Source of the DNA: Flaccisagitta enflata
Taxonomy: Eukaryota > Chaetognatha > Sagittoidea > Aphragmophora
Direction of reading: 5' to 3'
DNA: 64,000 nt
Assembly (NCBI GenBank): GCA_965153355.1
Contig: OZ231126.1
Coordinates: 71,734,001-71,798,000 of the forward strand
Below, one piece after another: positions 14,801-41,182 of the stretch. Below the pieces are notes generated by a model. That model saw only the letters and a list, made by a program, of their open reading frames with translations. It was not told where the DNA came from and ran no database searches. Within the stretch, counting starts at the first letter, position 1; the number at the start of each line of letters is the position of its first letter. The position numbers were made by a program, and so were the translations under genes.

Positions 14801-16196
14801 AACAGGCCTTAAATAGCCTAAAATGGCCAAAATTGATGTTTTCAACCAACTAATCATAATTGATATTTTTTTTTTAGAAATCTCACTCAATCTAGTGAGA
14901 ACTTGGATGAATATATTCATTTAAAGCTCTCAATTGAGTGACGTTGGCAAAAAATTCCTAATAACAATAACCTATATGATGGAAGTGCCAATTTTTGCCA
15001 TATTAAGCCATTTTTGGCCTGTTTTTGGCCTATCATGACCCCAGTATCAATGTTCAAAGCTCTTGATGAATATATATGACCTAGTTCCTAGATTAAGTGA
15101 GATTGGCGATAAAATTCTGGATAACAATAATCTTTTTTGATGTAAATGCCAATTTTGGCTATTTTAGGCTAATTTTGGCTTGTTTTAGGCCTGGTATGAT
15201 TCCCGTATAAGTTTTCAAAGCTTTCCTTTAGTATATTTAACCTAGTTCTAACTGGATTGAGTGAGATCAGCGGAAAAATTCTGAATATCCATGGTTAACT
15301 TTATAAAAACACCGATTTTGGTTATTTTAAGTCATTTTAAGCCTGTTTTTGGCCTGTTAAGATCCCCATAGCAGTTTCGAAAGCTCTCAACAAGTATATT
15401 TGTCTTGGTTCTGACTTAATGGAGTGATTGGCAAGAAATTTTTAAATAACACTGATATTTTTGAAGGAAAAAAACTGTTTTTGGCTGTTTTTGGCAATTT
15501 ACAGTCCCTGTATGGCCGCAAAATTCTCATAACGTAAGGCAGAACAGCCAATTGTTTCATTCAGCATCCCGGTGAGATGAAAATATTGATCTCACCGGGA
15601 TTTTCTAGCTTGATCCAAAAAGATGCAATAACACTTATTATTTCCACGGATGCTGTTGCACTTCTTACTTGTGTCGTAAGATTTCAAAAATTAATTCTCA
15701 TTTGAATTTTTGTTCCCCTGAAAAAATTCAATGTATTTCATACACAGTAATCATCCCAGGAATCAGGTATTTTAATCAAAATGGTTGTGTATTTACTTCA
15801 GTTCTTGTTAGGTTTGACTGAGAAATGCAACCAGGTGACAACAGCATACCTCAAATAGCCAAAAAGTTAATTTTTACCTCAAAAAAATAGATTTTTGAAA
15901 GGGGGGGCCAAAAAAATATTCCAAAATAGAGTTCAGATTTGTGTTCAGCACAAAAAAATATATCATAATAATGAAATTCCAGAGCTTTTTGTCAATTTTG
16001 ACCCTACACTTGCTTAAGCTCCCTGACTATGAAAAAAATTGATATGTTGCTGTTTGGATTATCAAGACCAATTGGCAAGGGATCATTGGAACCAAACGCA
16101 TAAAACCCATAAAAGATAGATGACAATGACTTAAGACTAGTACAAAAGAAAGAAAGAAGGGGGCAGGGAGACTGAAGTACGTAGTAAGTATTAAAA

Positions 16197-16265
16197 CAAG
16201 GCCGGTTTCACGGCCAAAACAAGTTGTGGACGGGTGGGCAGGGGCGTGAATTTGCGCTTTTGCAC
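16197..16265 (-). repeat. Right-end fragment of the short hairpin element
   Basis: AACAAGGCCGGTTTCACGGC and GTGGACGGGTGGGCAGGGGC are the reversed right end of the family; the hairpin end is missing. Confidence 0.65.
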
Positions 16266-16379
16266 TTATACATGGCCAGGCTAAACTGGAGTTTGGAATT
16301 CAAAGGGTTAAAACACAAAACTTGGGTTTGGTGACTTGGAATACAGCTTAGAAGGCGAAAATGTTATGATTGAAGGCTT

Positions 16380-16790
16380 TGTTTCAACAACAACAAAAAC
16401 AACAGCAGCAACAACAATAACAACAACAGCAACAACAATAACAACAGTAACAACAACATCTGATATAACAATATTAGGTGGTGTAGTGATTATAACTGGG
16501 GTCAAATAGCTAAGTTCCAATTAATAGTACCAATGGTAACAACAACAACAACAACAACAACAACAGCAATAACAATAACAACAACAAAAACAAAAACAAT
16601 GATGACGGAGATAAGGACAACAACAGCAACAAAAACAACAACAACAACAGCAACAACATCAGTAACGACTACCATGTCATGTTAACAATTGGGAATGATT
16701 GAATGAATAAATGATTGATTGAATGAATGAATGAATGAATGAATGAATGAATGATTAATTGAATGAATGAATGAATAAATTAATGAACAG
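16380..16790. repeat. (CAA)n and (GAAT)n microsatellites
   Basis: Two CAA/CAG-rich blocks at 16385-16460 and 16539-16665, then (GAAT)n at 16700-16790. No frame with other support spans them. Confidence 0.9.
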
Positions 16791-16799
16791 CTGTATGAT

Positions 16800-17480
16800 A
16801 ACAATTATGATTACGTGAATGTATTAACAATTGCTGAATGTTTAATTGCAGGACAATATCCCATAGAAAAGAAACTGTTTTATGACAAGATGCAAAATGA
16901 GCAAAATATGTTTGTTTTCTGTACTTATTTTGCATAAAATTGTATAAAACAGTAAAAAATTATATAAAAATGTTTTATTAAATGTTTTTTACTTATCAAA
17001 AATATATCAAGAGCATTTTAAAACATTTCCTGATGCCAAAAACTTGAAAAATAAAAAAAAAATAAGAAACAGAATAAATCATATTTAATTATAAAATGAT
17101 TAATATTTAGCTAACTAAAACAGATTTTGCATTGATTTTTTTTGTTTTGTTATCACAAAGTAATATATTAAACAAAAATTAAAGAAAAAATTGTTTTATG
17201 ATAACTAAATTTTTTGACCTTGGTGATTGCCAAATTTCACGCGATCTTGCACCGTGTCATAATAACTGAAAGGGACAAAGCAACAAAGCAAAAGAACTTT
17301 TGAGGATATGTAAAAATGGTTCATGAAAAAAAAAGACAGAATCTTGGTAACAATAACGTGGGTCCGTGCCATGGCGAGGATATATGATATGGCAGTTTCG
17401 TTTTAAATCACTGCAAAATAATTCTCTTAATACCTTTAGTGTGGGGTTACCTCGGGGGAAAAAGCGCTTTTACAAGCATC
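16800..17480. other. AT-rich, no gene seen
   Basis: Many TTTTAT/ATAAAA stretches. At about 17226-17265 lies ATTTCACGCGATCTTGC, the reverse complement of a block near 11450. Confidence 0.5.
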
Positions 17481-17489
17481 CCATCTAGT

Positions 17490-17633
17490 TTTTAGTCGCG
17501 GACTCGCGACTCTAGAACTTGCTGTGTCAATCGGTCGGTCGATCGATAACCAAAACAAAGTTTGAGCGTATTTTCGCTTTTCCGCTCCTGCCCACCCGTC
17601 CGCGACTGAGGGGGAGTGTTTACGGCCTTGTTA
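17490..17633 (+). repeat. Short hairpin/(GGTC)n element
   Basis: Left hairpin TAGTCGCGGACTCGCGACT, a short (GGTC)n, right end CCTGCCCACCCGTCCGCGACT and TACGGCCTTGTT. Confidence 0.8.
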
Positions 17634-18097
17634 TGTTTTAAAAAACTAATACAACCGGTAATCAACCAAAATCATTAAAAAAAAAAACAACTATTTTCCG
17701 ATGTGCGAAGAAAGACAGAATGATCCAAGCAAGGAAACATGACAGAGAAACTAAATGTCAAAAAAAAGAAAAAAAAATCCGGATAGCGAATGTCAGATAT
17801 CAAACATTGCCTTCGCGTGACTTTCTAACAAAACAGTTCTTTTCTTCAACAATTCTACTAGTGTTAAAACAAGCCCGACCGGGCAACGATGCGTCCTGAT
17901 TGTGTCCTTGCGTGGAGCGAAATTCGCGCTCATTGTGTAAGACAGATGGGTGAACAGGCTTAACAGATAGACCAACTGCTGGAATATCTGATTTAAGAGT
18001 CAAAGAAGTCTCTCAAAACACATGTATCGATCGTTTAATTCAGTACATACGATCTCGCCGTGGCAAAAAACCGCTGTTAAACGCGATTTTTCAAGAG

Positions 18098-18212
18098 GCG
18101 TAACAGACGGACGGACGGACGGACGGACCCACGGACGGACCCACGGACGGACCGACGGACGGACCGACCGACGGACAGACACTCTTATAGAGATGCGAGG
18201 ACGCATCTAAAA
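18098..18212 (-). repeat. Short hairpin/(GGAC)n element, ATGCG variant
   Basis: Reversed copy: (GGAC)n, CTCTTATAGAGATGCGAGG, ACGCATCTAAAAAAG. The hairpin stem is AGATGCG/CGCATCT instead of AGTCGCG/CGCGACT. Confidence 0.75.
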
Positions 18213-18214
18213 AA

Positions 18215-18427
18215 GATTGAAGAAATAACGAGTAATCTACGAATAATTTAAGGGGGCGGGGATAAATAAAAGGGTGTTTACGAGTAAAATTATTTTCTCC
18301 TTTTATTTTGCCAAATTATAAAAGTGAGAATAAACGAAGCTGCAGCTTATTTTCTCATTCGCTCATCACTGTTATCTTTTTATTCTTTTTAATTTGTGTT
18401 TACTTGTTTTTTTTTTTTTTGTTTGTT
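18215..18427. other. 3' flank of the espin-like gene
   Basis: AT-rich sequence after the stop, with T runs on the plus strand. No separate gene is seen. Confidence 0.4.
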
Positions 18428-30719
<12,292 letters not shown>

Positions 30720-30722
30720 CTG

Positions 30723-30725
30723 GGA

Positions 30726-30790
<65 letters not shown>
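30723..30790. repeat. (GA)n microsatellite ending at a splice acceptor
   Basis: On the minus strand the CT tract ends in CTTCCCAG, the acceptor of the espin-like exon 30719-30595. Confidence 0.95.
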
Positions 30791-30792
<2 letters not shown>

Positions 30793-31370
30793 AAGCTAAT
30801 TTGCATATTGCTGACCATTAATTTTTAATCGTCGTTCATATTACGCTAATCGCTAAAATGAGTTCTGAAAGAACGAAGACCAGAAATGTCGTCAATTCAT
30901 TAGCATAGAATGTCACATATGTTTCTTTTTAATGATAAGAGCTGATTCAAGGAAATAAAGAACGTCAGATAGAAATAGATAAGGGGTATATGATGGAATC
31001 GCCTGCCATAGACTTTTCTATTAGATCCATATTTTTCTTCCCCAAAGAGCACCGTAATAATGCATTTTGGGCAAAAAGTTCAACCCCGCTCTAACGGACC
31101 CACTCTTAACAAAATTCTGCTCACATCAGATGCTAATTTGTGGTCCTTTCAAGTTGTTTTCTTTTATTTCCCATATGGACTATAACAAAATTCCGCGTAT
31201 TATTTAACAGATAAGATTTGCTTGTCCCTTGAAATCCGTTAGAGCGGGATTTAAATGTAATTATTGTCAAAAGCGATGTTTCAGTACAACCTAAAGTTAC
31301 CCAACGAACGACAACTACCAATACTATACTATACTCGCTGTTCGTAATATATTTTGATTTCATTCTGCAG

Positions 31371-31492
31371 GGGAAAAGTTGGAGGCGCATGAATCGACGG
31401 AGCTGTTTCGACTTCTCGACATAACCGAGGATGAAGATGGACAAATTGATTATCAAGATTTTATTGACAAGCTGTTGGCAGCATGCGTCTAA
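31371..31492 (+). CDS. Orphan last exon of a myosin essential light chain-like gene (copy D)
   Basis: After the acceptor ATTCTGCAG the exon codes, from phase 1, GEKLEAHESTELFRLLDITE, then DEDGQIDYQDFIDKLLAACV and TAA. It aligns with exons 4 plus 5 of the three light chain genes downstream (AEKMEAKEAD...DEDGNIKYM and ELIDKLLSFKA), but here the two are joined without an intron. The EF-hand loop region DEDGQIDYQDF is intact. I found no exon 2 or 3 like those of A-C upstream on this strand. It lies beside the espin-like gene, which is on the opposite strand. Either the other exons are too diverged for me to see, or this is a gene fragment. Confidence 0.7.
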
Positions 31493-31636
31493 GAATTACA
31501 GACTAAGGATGGAGCTATTCGCTTTGTAAACGTCGTTCTAGAATATTTTGCTGTGCAGGCTGATGTACTTATAAAAGAGTAAAAGAACAAAAACTTTATA
31601 CATTGAGCATTGAACAAAGAACATAAGAACTGAGTA

Positions 31637-31810
31637 CAGTGGAGCACCGCTAGAGCGCACCCGCTGATAAGGCATGCCCGCCTATAAGGCATTTAATTTA
31701 CAGTCCCCTGAAAGATTTTGTAACTATTTTTATAGTCGCAATTTGGCAGCTTTACTATAAGGAATAATTTAGTCTTGCTTCTTGGCATGCACTTTAGTGA
31801 AGCTCAACTG
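31637..31810. mobile_element. TA-flanked miniature element, copy 1
   Basis: Starts CAGTGGAGCACCGCTAGAGC and ends GAAGCTCAACTG, with TA on each side (31635-31636 and 31811-31812), as in Tc1/mariner derivatives. Confidence 0.75.
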
Positions 31811-31937
31811 TATTGCTCTAGTGAAGCTCAACTGTATTCCACATGCGAGCAAATGCAAAGGTGATGATGGAAAAAAGAAATCATTCTAAGGGAATTCAAA
31901 TATTATTTTGATAGATTGTTAAATCGTTAACGAAGTA

Positions 31938-32634
31938 CAGTGGAGCACTTGGGTGCTTCACATAGCAAAAGTTGCTTGTTTCTTTTCATCCTCTTTACCT
32001 AATATGGAGTGGTCAATTTCAGGACCCTTACCATTTTGATTTTATCAAAAATCATTCATCTTCCGTTTCTTAGAAAATAGTTTTTAAGAGCCTAATTTGT
32101 ATATTGCAGTGGGATAAAAAAATATGCTGATCTTCTTTTAATTAGCTTTTACAAATTTCTGCTCTTCAAAGAATTGTTAATCAGCCTTTTCACAAGCTGT
32201 TTCATAACTTATGCTCTGATATTTTGATTCATTTTTACAAAAATCATGATTTTTTAAAACTAACAATTGTTCCTTTTGTAACAAGACTTCACAGGATTTT
32301 GCTGAATTCTGAGAAATCTGAGGAAACTTTAACGCCAAAACAAAAACGGAAGATGAAAGAATTTTGAGAAAAGGAAAACGGTCATCTTCATAGTTTTTTT
32401 CACTCCGTATTGGGTTAGCGGGACGAGAAGAAAATCAAATTTTTTGCTATGCGAAGCGCCCAAGTGGAGCACCGCTAGAGCACACCCGCTAATAAGGCAT
32501 GCCCGCTTATAAGGCATCTAACTTACAGTCCCTTAAAAGATTTTGTAATTATTTTTATATTGGCAATAAGACAGCTTTATTATAAGGAATAATTTAGCCT
32601 TGTCCCTTGGCATGCGCTCTAGTGAAGCTCAACT
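31938..32634. mobile_element. TA-flanked miniature element, copy 2, split by an insertion
   Basis: CAGTGGAGCAC at 31938-31948 continues at 32473 as CGCTAGAGCACACCCGC and runs to AGTGAAGCTCAACT, matching copy 1 at about 90% by eye. The 515-bp element 31949-32463 interrupts it. Confidence 0.8.
31949..32463. mobile_element. Inverted-repeat element with 9-bp target duplication (Mutator-like)
   Basis: Ends TTGGGTGCTTCACATAGCAA and TTGCTATGCGAAGCGCCCAA (inverted). It is flanked by GTGGAGCAC on both sides (31940-31948 and 32464-32472). A 9-bp duplication is typical of Mutator-like elements. It is inserted into copy 2 of the TA-flanked element. Confidence 0.85.
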
Positions 32635-32884
32635 AAAATAACAAAAATAATCATAATGATTCTTTCAAAGAATTCAGAAAAAAACTCACTTTAAATCATC
32701 ACATTTTGCGTGTAAAAGGTTTCGACAGCTAGAGCTCAATTTAGCAAGAAATAGATATAATCTATGGGATATGAGTTTCTTTTGTCCCGTCTGGTACCAT
32801 CTATCCGATCAGGCGCTGGATACATGGATCCCTCTCTTTCAGAAAAAAGTCTGTTGGAGATAACAGGGTAATCACATTTCAAGT

Positions 32885-33085
32885 AAACAAGGCTGGATAC
32901 ACGGCTACCCCATTTGCGTGCAGATGGGCAGGGGCATTCATAGAAAAGGTCGCTTGGGCAATAGGGTGAGAGCAGTGAGCTCAAAAAGCTCAAACACACG
33001 GAGAAAGTAAAAATGGGACTAACCAACCCAACAACGCGACCGACGGACCAATGCATTGTAGCAGGATGTAGAGTCGCGAAGTTTG
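32885..33085 (-). repeat. Short hairpin element
   Basis: AACAAGGCTGGATACACGGC, TACCCCATTTGCGTGCAGAT, GGGCAGGGGC and a spacer with CGACCGACGGACC, ending TAGAGTCGCGAAG. It lies just past the stop of the lectin/SRCR gene. Confidence 0.75.
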
Positions 33086-33162
33086 AAACTCGAATTCGCA
33101 TAATGTCTGTAAGACGAATAAGACGAGTCCATGCCAACATGAGAATTCGGTCGTTGCAGGTT

Positions 33163-36505
<3,343 letters not shown>

Positions 36506-36811
36506 TCAATCCTCGTTCAAAACGGCTTCCAAGAAAATTAAAACGAATTGTTAAGTTACAAGCGGAATTCTGAGAATAACGATGGAAAAAAGCAACAAAT
36601 AAATCAGTTGGAAGGACAAAGGATTTGTTACTGTTAGACTGAGAGGCGGAATTCTTCAGGGATTCTTAAGGAATCTGTTTGAGCGGGATTCGAATGTAAA
36701 CCGACATACAGACAGACAGCCAGACAGAGAGACAGCCAGACAGATAGATAGAAAGAGAGACAGCCAGACAGACACATACACACCAAGTCCAAGGATAGTC
36801 ACAGTCAGGAA

Positions 36812-36947
36812 TAGGGATGTGGAAGCGGTGGATTTTAGTGCCGCTTCCATCGCTTCCGCTTCCGCTTCCGCTTCCATTTTGTAGTTCAAATACTAGTAGC
36901 TATCCCACCCACCAAAATGGAAGCGGTCAATCGCTTCCACATCCCTA
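36812..36947. mobile_element. 136-bp hAT-type miniature element with 8-bp target duplication
   Basis: Ends TAGGGATGTGGAAGCG and CGCTTCCACATCCCTA. It is flanked on both sides by GTCAGGAA (36804-36811 and 36948-36955). The inside is (GCTTCC)n. Confidence 0.9.
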
Positions 36948-36955
36948 GTCAGGAA

Positions 36956-37740
36956 ATTATTCTTCATTTTGAGAATGCCGTGAAAAAGAGGATTTAAAGC
37001 CTGATAAAAATAAACGACTGTCTGAACGCACTACTAGAAAACAAAGATCGGACCAGGGCGGACATGACATCGAGGGGCGGTAATTCTGACCTTTATACGG
37101 AAGAATTACAAAAATCAATCTAGCTTTTTACGGAATAGAATATATGTCTATACATAGAGGTGCTAAAGGTCAGAAGATTCAATTCTCAGTCTGTTTTGGG
37201 AAAAAGGAAAAAGATGCCCGTCAAGAAGATAAGAACAGAACTAGTATTGTGAGATTGGGCAGGAGCGCGAGCGGCGTTCTTAACAAGGCCGGAAACTACC
37301 AAAAGACGTTATGCAAACATGTCCGCTTGACGGCTCTCCTAACTTAAAGGTATTATCAGGCCTGTATATTATTGAGTTCTCCTCCCGTGGGGGGGGGGGG
37401 AGATCAAAGGGTTTGGAAATGGGGAGGGAAATCAAAGGGGGGAAAAAAGAGAAAATATGAAAATTTGGGGAAAATATAACTTTTTACAGTACCAAATCAT
37501 AAAAACTAGTTAGTAAAACACAATCTAACACTATTTAAACCTTAACTGTTTTATTGCTTTGTGGGAAAGAAAATCTCAAATGCGACTCAATTATATACCC
37601 TAAAATACCCCTAAAATACTGACGTTCCCTAAAACACCGCCATTAAGGTCAGTTAATCGACTCGATCTCAATCAAACAACAAATCTCAATTTACTTTTTC
37701 TTTTATCAATGCGTCTTGTTTCAAACATCATGCATTTTCT
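36956..37740. other. No gene seen; includes a hAT-like end
   Basis: AT-rich sequence. ATTGAGTTCTCCTCCCGTGG, a G tract and GATCAAAGGG at 37370-37440 resemble the terminal region of the element at 21794-22823. Confidence 0.5.
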
Positions 37741-37749
37741 TTCAGTCTA

Positions 37750-37780
37750 TTTTCTTCTTTCTTTCTTTCATTCATTCTTA

Positions 37781-37839
<59 letters not shown>

Positions 37840-37888
37840 TTTTTCTTTCTTTCTTTCTTTCTTCTTTCTTTCTTCTTTCTTTCTTTCT

Positions 37889-37956
<68 letters not shown>

Positions 37957-37994
37957 TCATCCTTTCTTTCTATTTTTTTTTCTCTTTCGTTTTT

Positions 37995-38066
<72 letters not shown>

Positions 38067-38175
38067 TCGTTTTTTCTCTATTTCTCTCTTTCTTTCTTTC
38101 TTTTTTACTTTTTTTCCCTTTTTCTTTCATTCATTAATTCATTAATACATTTTTTTTCTTTCTTTCTCTCTTTCC

Positions 38176-38222
<47 letters not shown>

Positions 38223-38223
38223 C

Positions 38224-38267
<44 letters not shown>

Positions 38268-38300
38268 TTTTTCTTTTTTTTCTTTCTTTCTTTCCTCATT
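37750..38300. repeat. (TTTC)n microsatellite, ~550 bp
   Basis: Long TTTC runs with interruptions, for example at 37968 and 38100-38155. Frames are Ser-Phe-Leu or Lys-Glu-Arg repeats only. Confidence 0.95.
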
Positions 38301-39385
38301 TTTTGACAGAACTCCTACTGAAGACCACTTTTGTTCCCCAATTCAGCCGCTCCTTCCTTTTTTCCTCAACCCCATCCCATGCCATTCCCCCCAACTTTGC
38401 TCATTTATACCCCCGTACTAGATTCTATTCGCCCTTCGAAGACCCGATGCTTCTTAGCCCTTAAGCCATTCCGCATTAAAAATATCGTTTTTCTCATCCA
38501 TTATCAACTTTGTTATCATTGCGTCTTCGAATATCAACTCCGATCCTATCGCTTAGATCGCGGCTGGCAACCCGTTAACACCCAATAGCAACCCCAGCCC
38601 CACCCCTTTTCTTTTAGCTTTCTTCACATGCGCGTGTCAGTTCTTCGTATTTTCTTTCTAAATAGTAATCGAGTTGAATGCCTCACCCCATTTCATACAT
38701 TACTTAACCTACTCCACCCCATCTCTCATCTCTGCCCCTGCATGGAGCCCTACACACCTCTTTTCAGCAAAATTCGCTTATCTTTATTCCTCGCCACCCT
38801 TTTGTCTCCAGACTCAAACACGCGCTCCCCCCCCCAAAAAAAAAAATTGCGCCCAATTTTCCCTACATAGTATGCAACGGCCCTATTCTTAAAACAAGGC
38901 CAAGTAGGCCAACGGTGCGTCCTATTTGAATGAACGTTTTCTTTATGAATGAATGTCATTTATGAATTAATAGATGATTTAATGAATGAATTACTTAATG
39001 TATGCTACTTTTATTTGGTTAGAACAATTTTTCTGTTGAATGAATGCATGATTTTGATGTGTTTAATGAATGCGTTACCGACCAACCGACCAACCAACCA
39101 ACGGACACCCATGTCCACCCTCACTTTTTTGTCATTTATCCTCTCCATCTTAATTTACCAGTTCCTGGTTTTTTGTAGCCCCCAGCCCTTCAAAACCCCA
39201 CTTCCCAAACAAAATTCGCTCTTTTCCTCGCCAACCGTTTGTCTCATTCGTCTTAACCCCCGCTCGCCCCCCATCGTACCCCCCAAAACAACAAAAATTA
39301 AAAATCGCCTTTCGGCGCGTGTTTTGCCCCAAAGTCTCAAATTTTTAGCTTTCTTCCGTTGTTGTTTGTCTGTGTGTGTTTGAGA
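38301..39385. other. Pyrimidine-rich stretch without a recognised gene
   Basis: Plus strand rich in C and T (CCCCAACTTTGCTC, CCCACCCC). A short-element fragment GGCCAAGTAGGCCAACGGTG lies at about 38899. It ends in the promoter at 39391. Confidence 0.5.
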
Positions 39386-39390
39386 TTGGG

Positions 39391-39478
39391 TATAAAAGAC
39401 GTTTGGGATTTCTTCTGATTTTCTTCACCAACGATTTATCTCAAGTCTTGAGCTTCGTCCAAGTCTCCGGCAAAAATG
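39391..39478 (+). promoter_or_regulatory. TATA promoter and ATG-only first exon of a light-chain-type gene
   Basis: TATAAAAG at 39391-39398, then a pyrimidine-rich leader, then GGCAAAAATG|GTGAGT. The start codon 39476-39478 is the last codon before a strong donor, exactly as in light-chain copies A and C. It is the nearest candidate first exon for copy B, but the phases do not fit: this exon ends in phase 0 and exon 2 of B at 45533 needs phase 1. It may belong to an unrecognised paralogue or need an extra small exon. Confidence 0.6.
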
Positions 39479-39517
39479 GTGAGTCAAATTCATTATTTGC
39501 GTTCTTTGTCGTATATA

Positions 39518-40100
39518 CAGTACCTTCCGAGCAAACCCGGTTAAAACTGGAGGATTAATTTTTGTTACTTTAATCTTCATTTTCTTCCAGTTCATTTTTT
39601 ATCAAATTTACTAAAAGACATTATTGAACATATTTGGCTGTCAACAAGTGTATGAAGATCAATAGCTGAGGCTAACTCCAGACCACACCAAGACAGGTCT
39701 CTTACTTATCCTAGACTGTTAAGAATACTCAGTCAGACACTATTTCAGATTTTATGTCATTTTAAGTTTTTAAGGACAATTGTCCTAAATTATTTTAAGA
39801 CAATTGTCCTTAAAAACTTTAAATGACTGTAAAATCTGAAATAATTATCTGACTGAGCCGTTCTTGTAGTCTAGGATGGGTAAAATTTTCTGCCAAATCC
39901 AATGGTCTGGGTTAGAATACTCAATATTGATGTCTTCATGCACTTTGATTTCACGAGTTATTTTTTTTGACAGCCAAATATGTTCAAGGAATTAAGTATC
40001 TTTTAATTAAGTTATGTACAAAAAATGAACTTTGGGAAATGAAATTAAAATAACAAAAATTAATCCTCCAGTTTTAGCCGGGTTTGCTCGGAAGGTACTG
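39518..40100. mobile_element. 583-bp palindromic element flanked by TA
   Basis: Ends CAGTACCTTCCGAGCAAACC and its inverse GGTTTGCTCGGAAGGTACTG. Further complementary blocks inside (ACATATTTGGCTGTCAA with TTGACAGCCAAATATGT; AGGACAATTGTCC near the centre) make most of it a foldback. TA lies on both sides, as in Tc1/mariner-type miniature elements. It starts only 40 bp after the ATG-only exon. Confidence 0.85.
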
Positions 40101-40109
40101 TATCATTCT

Positions 40110-40425
40110 GTGTTTGATCTTTCAACAAAAATCATGAAAATGGAATTGTTCAAAAAAATGACCCCGCATACTCGTTACATTGTTGGAAAAAACTTTATAA
40201 TACACGGCACGTAAGTCACTGGTCTCAAGTATTTGAGAGCTGCCACCCTCCAATTTTTCTTCAGTCCACTCCCTAATGGTCCCCTGCATATGGAAAAACC
40301 GTCGCGAAAAACATCTAGCACGATTTTTTCTGCCCATGCCTCTACAATTGAACATCCGTCGGCCTTCATAATGGGAGTGGACATTTCCTGTTTTCTGATG
40401 ACAAAAACCATAAGTACTTTCTAAA
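40110..40425 (-). repeat. Repeat copy 1, inverted with respect to 43790-43970
   Basis: On the minus strand it reads ATCGTGCTAGATGTTTTTCG, CGACGGTTTTTCCATATGC, GGGGACCATTAGGGAGTGGA, GGTGGCAGCTCTCAAATACT. The same words occur on the plus strand at 43845-43960. Short frames in both suggest a decayed mobile-element coding segment, which I cannot name. Confidence 0.6.
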
Positions 40426-40639
40426 AAATATGACTTACATTAAGCGTGTAAATCAACTCAAAGGTAAATTTGCATAGAAGCCAAACTTAGCTAGAATTCA
40501 TTATGAATATACTCCAAAGTGACGCCAAGTGCCGGAAAATGACGCTAGAAATACGCGACTTCCGGTTTAGGTAAAAACATTTTTTCTCATTAGAATTAAG
40601 ACAAGCGCACAATAAAACAGGGACTAAAATGTAAATTGC

Positions 40640-40720
40640 CCCTCTGCAAGTGCGTCCTCGCACCTCTGCAGGAGGCTCGTTCGTCAATTAATTGGTCAGT
40701 CGATCAGTCGGTCGGTCATG
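40640..40720 (+). repeat. Short hairpin element fragment
   Basis: AAGTGCGTCCTCGCACCTCT, GCAGGAGGCTCGTTCGTCAA and (GGTCGGTC). This is the ATGCG/GTGCG variant with the right end missing. Confidence 0.55.
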
Positions 40721-40809
40721 CAAATGTGTGAAATGCGCAGAACGGCCACTTCTGACGTTTTTTTTTCATTCTTATTACTTCTCATGCCTTGCCACATTTA
40801 TTTTCATTC

Positions 40810-40912
40810 TGCTATTCATTCAATCATTCATTCGTTGATTCATTCAACTTTTCATTCATTCATTCATTCATTCATTCATTCATTCATTCATTCATTCATT
40901 CATTCACTCTTA
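40810..40912. repeat. (ATTC)n microsatellite
   Basis: TTCATTCATTCA repeats, uninterrupted at 40852-40905. Confidence 0.95.
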
Positions 40913-41182
40913 ACCAGCGAGGAACACTTATTGGCCATTACTTGGGCTTGATCAATATATTTACTGAAGTATCAATCCCTCTGCACTGCAGTAATCCTTC
41001 CTTCAAAGCTTTTTTCCATGGATATGCCACTCACATTTGATGAATCACATTCCTAATTAGGTTATTCTACGTCGGTGGTATGGTTGGTGGGTTGTATAGT
41101 CACTCAATCGGCCCGTAAAGCTCAGCCTCTTCAGCGTTTAAATATGATTTTCATGGCTGCCCTAATGCTTGATTAGCCTTTT

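Larger units (their letters stand above)
12205..16030. repeat. Giant imperfect palindrome with ~155-bp tandem repeats in both arms
   Basis: Left-arm blocks recur inverted in the right arm: GTCAGGGAGCTTAA (12209) with TTAAGCTCCCTGAC (16013); AAAAGCTTTGGAATTTC (12257) with GAAATTCCAGAGCTTTT (15973); GGTTGCATTTCTTAGTCAAA (13193) with TTTGACTGAGAAATGCAACC (15813). Inside, about six ~155-bp units (AACAGGCCAAAAA, TGGCCTAAAATGGCCAAAAT, TTGAGAGCTTTGAAC) run forward from 13280 to 14260, and about four run backward from 14805 to 15480. Two foldback elements are inserted, one in the left arm and one at the centre. Confidence 0.85.

Noticed and set aside
37709-38306. Long Phe/Leu/Ser frames.
   Set aside because: Translation of the TTTC microsatellite only.
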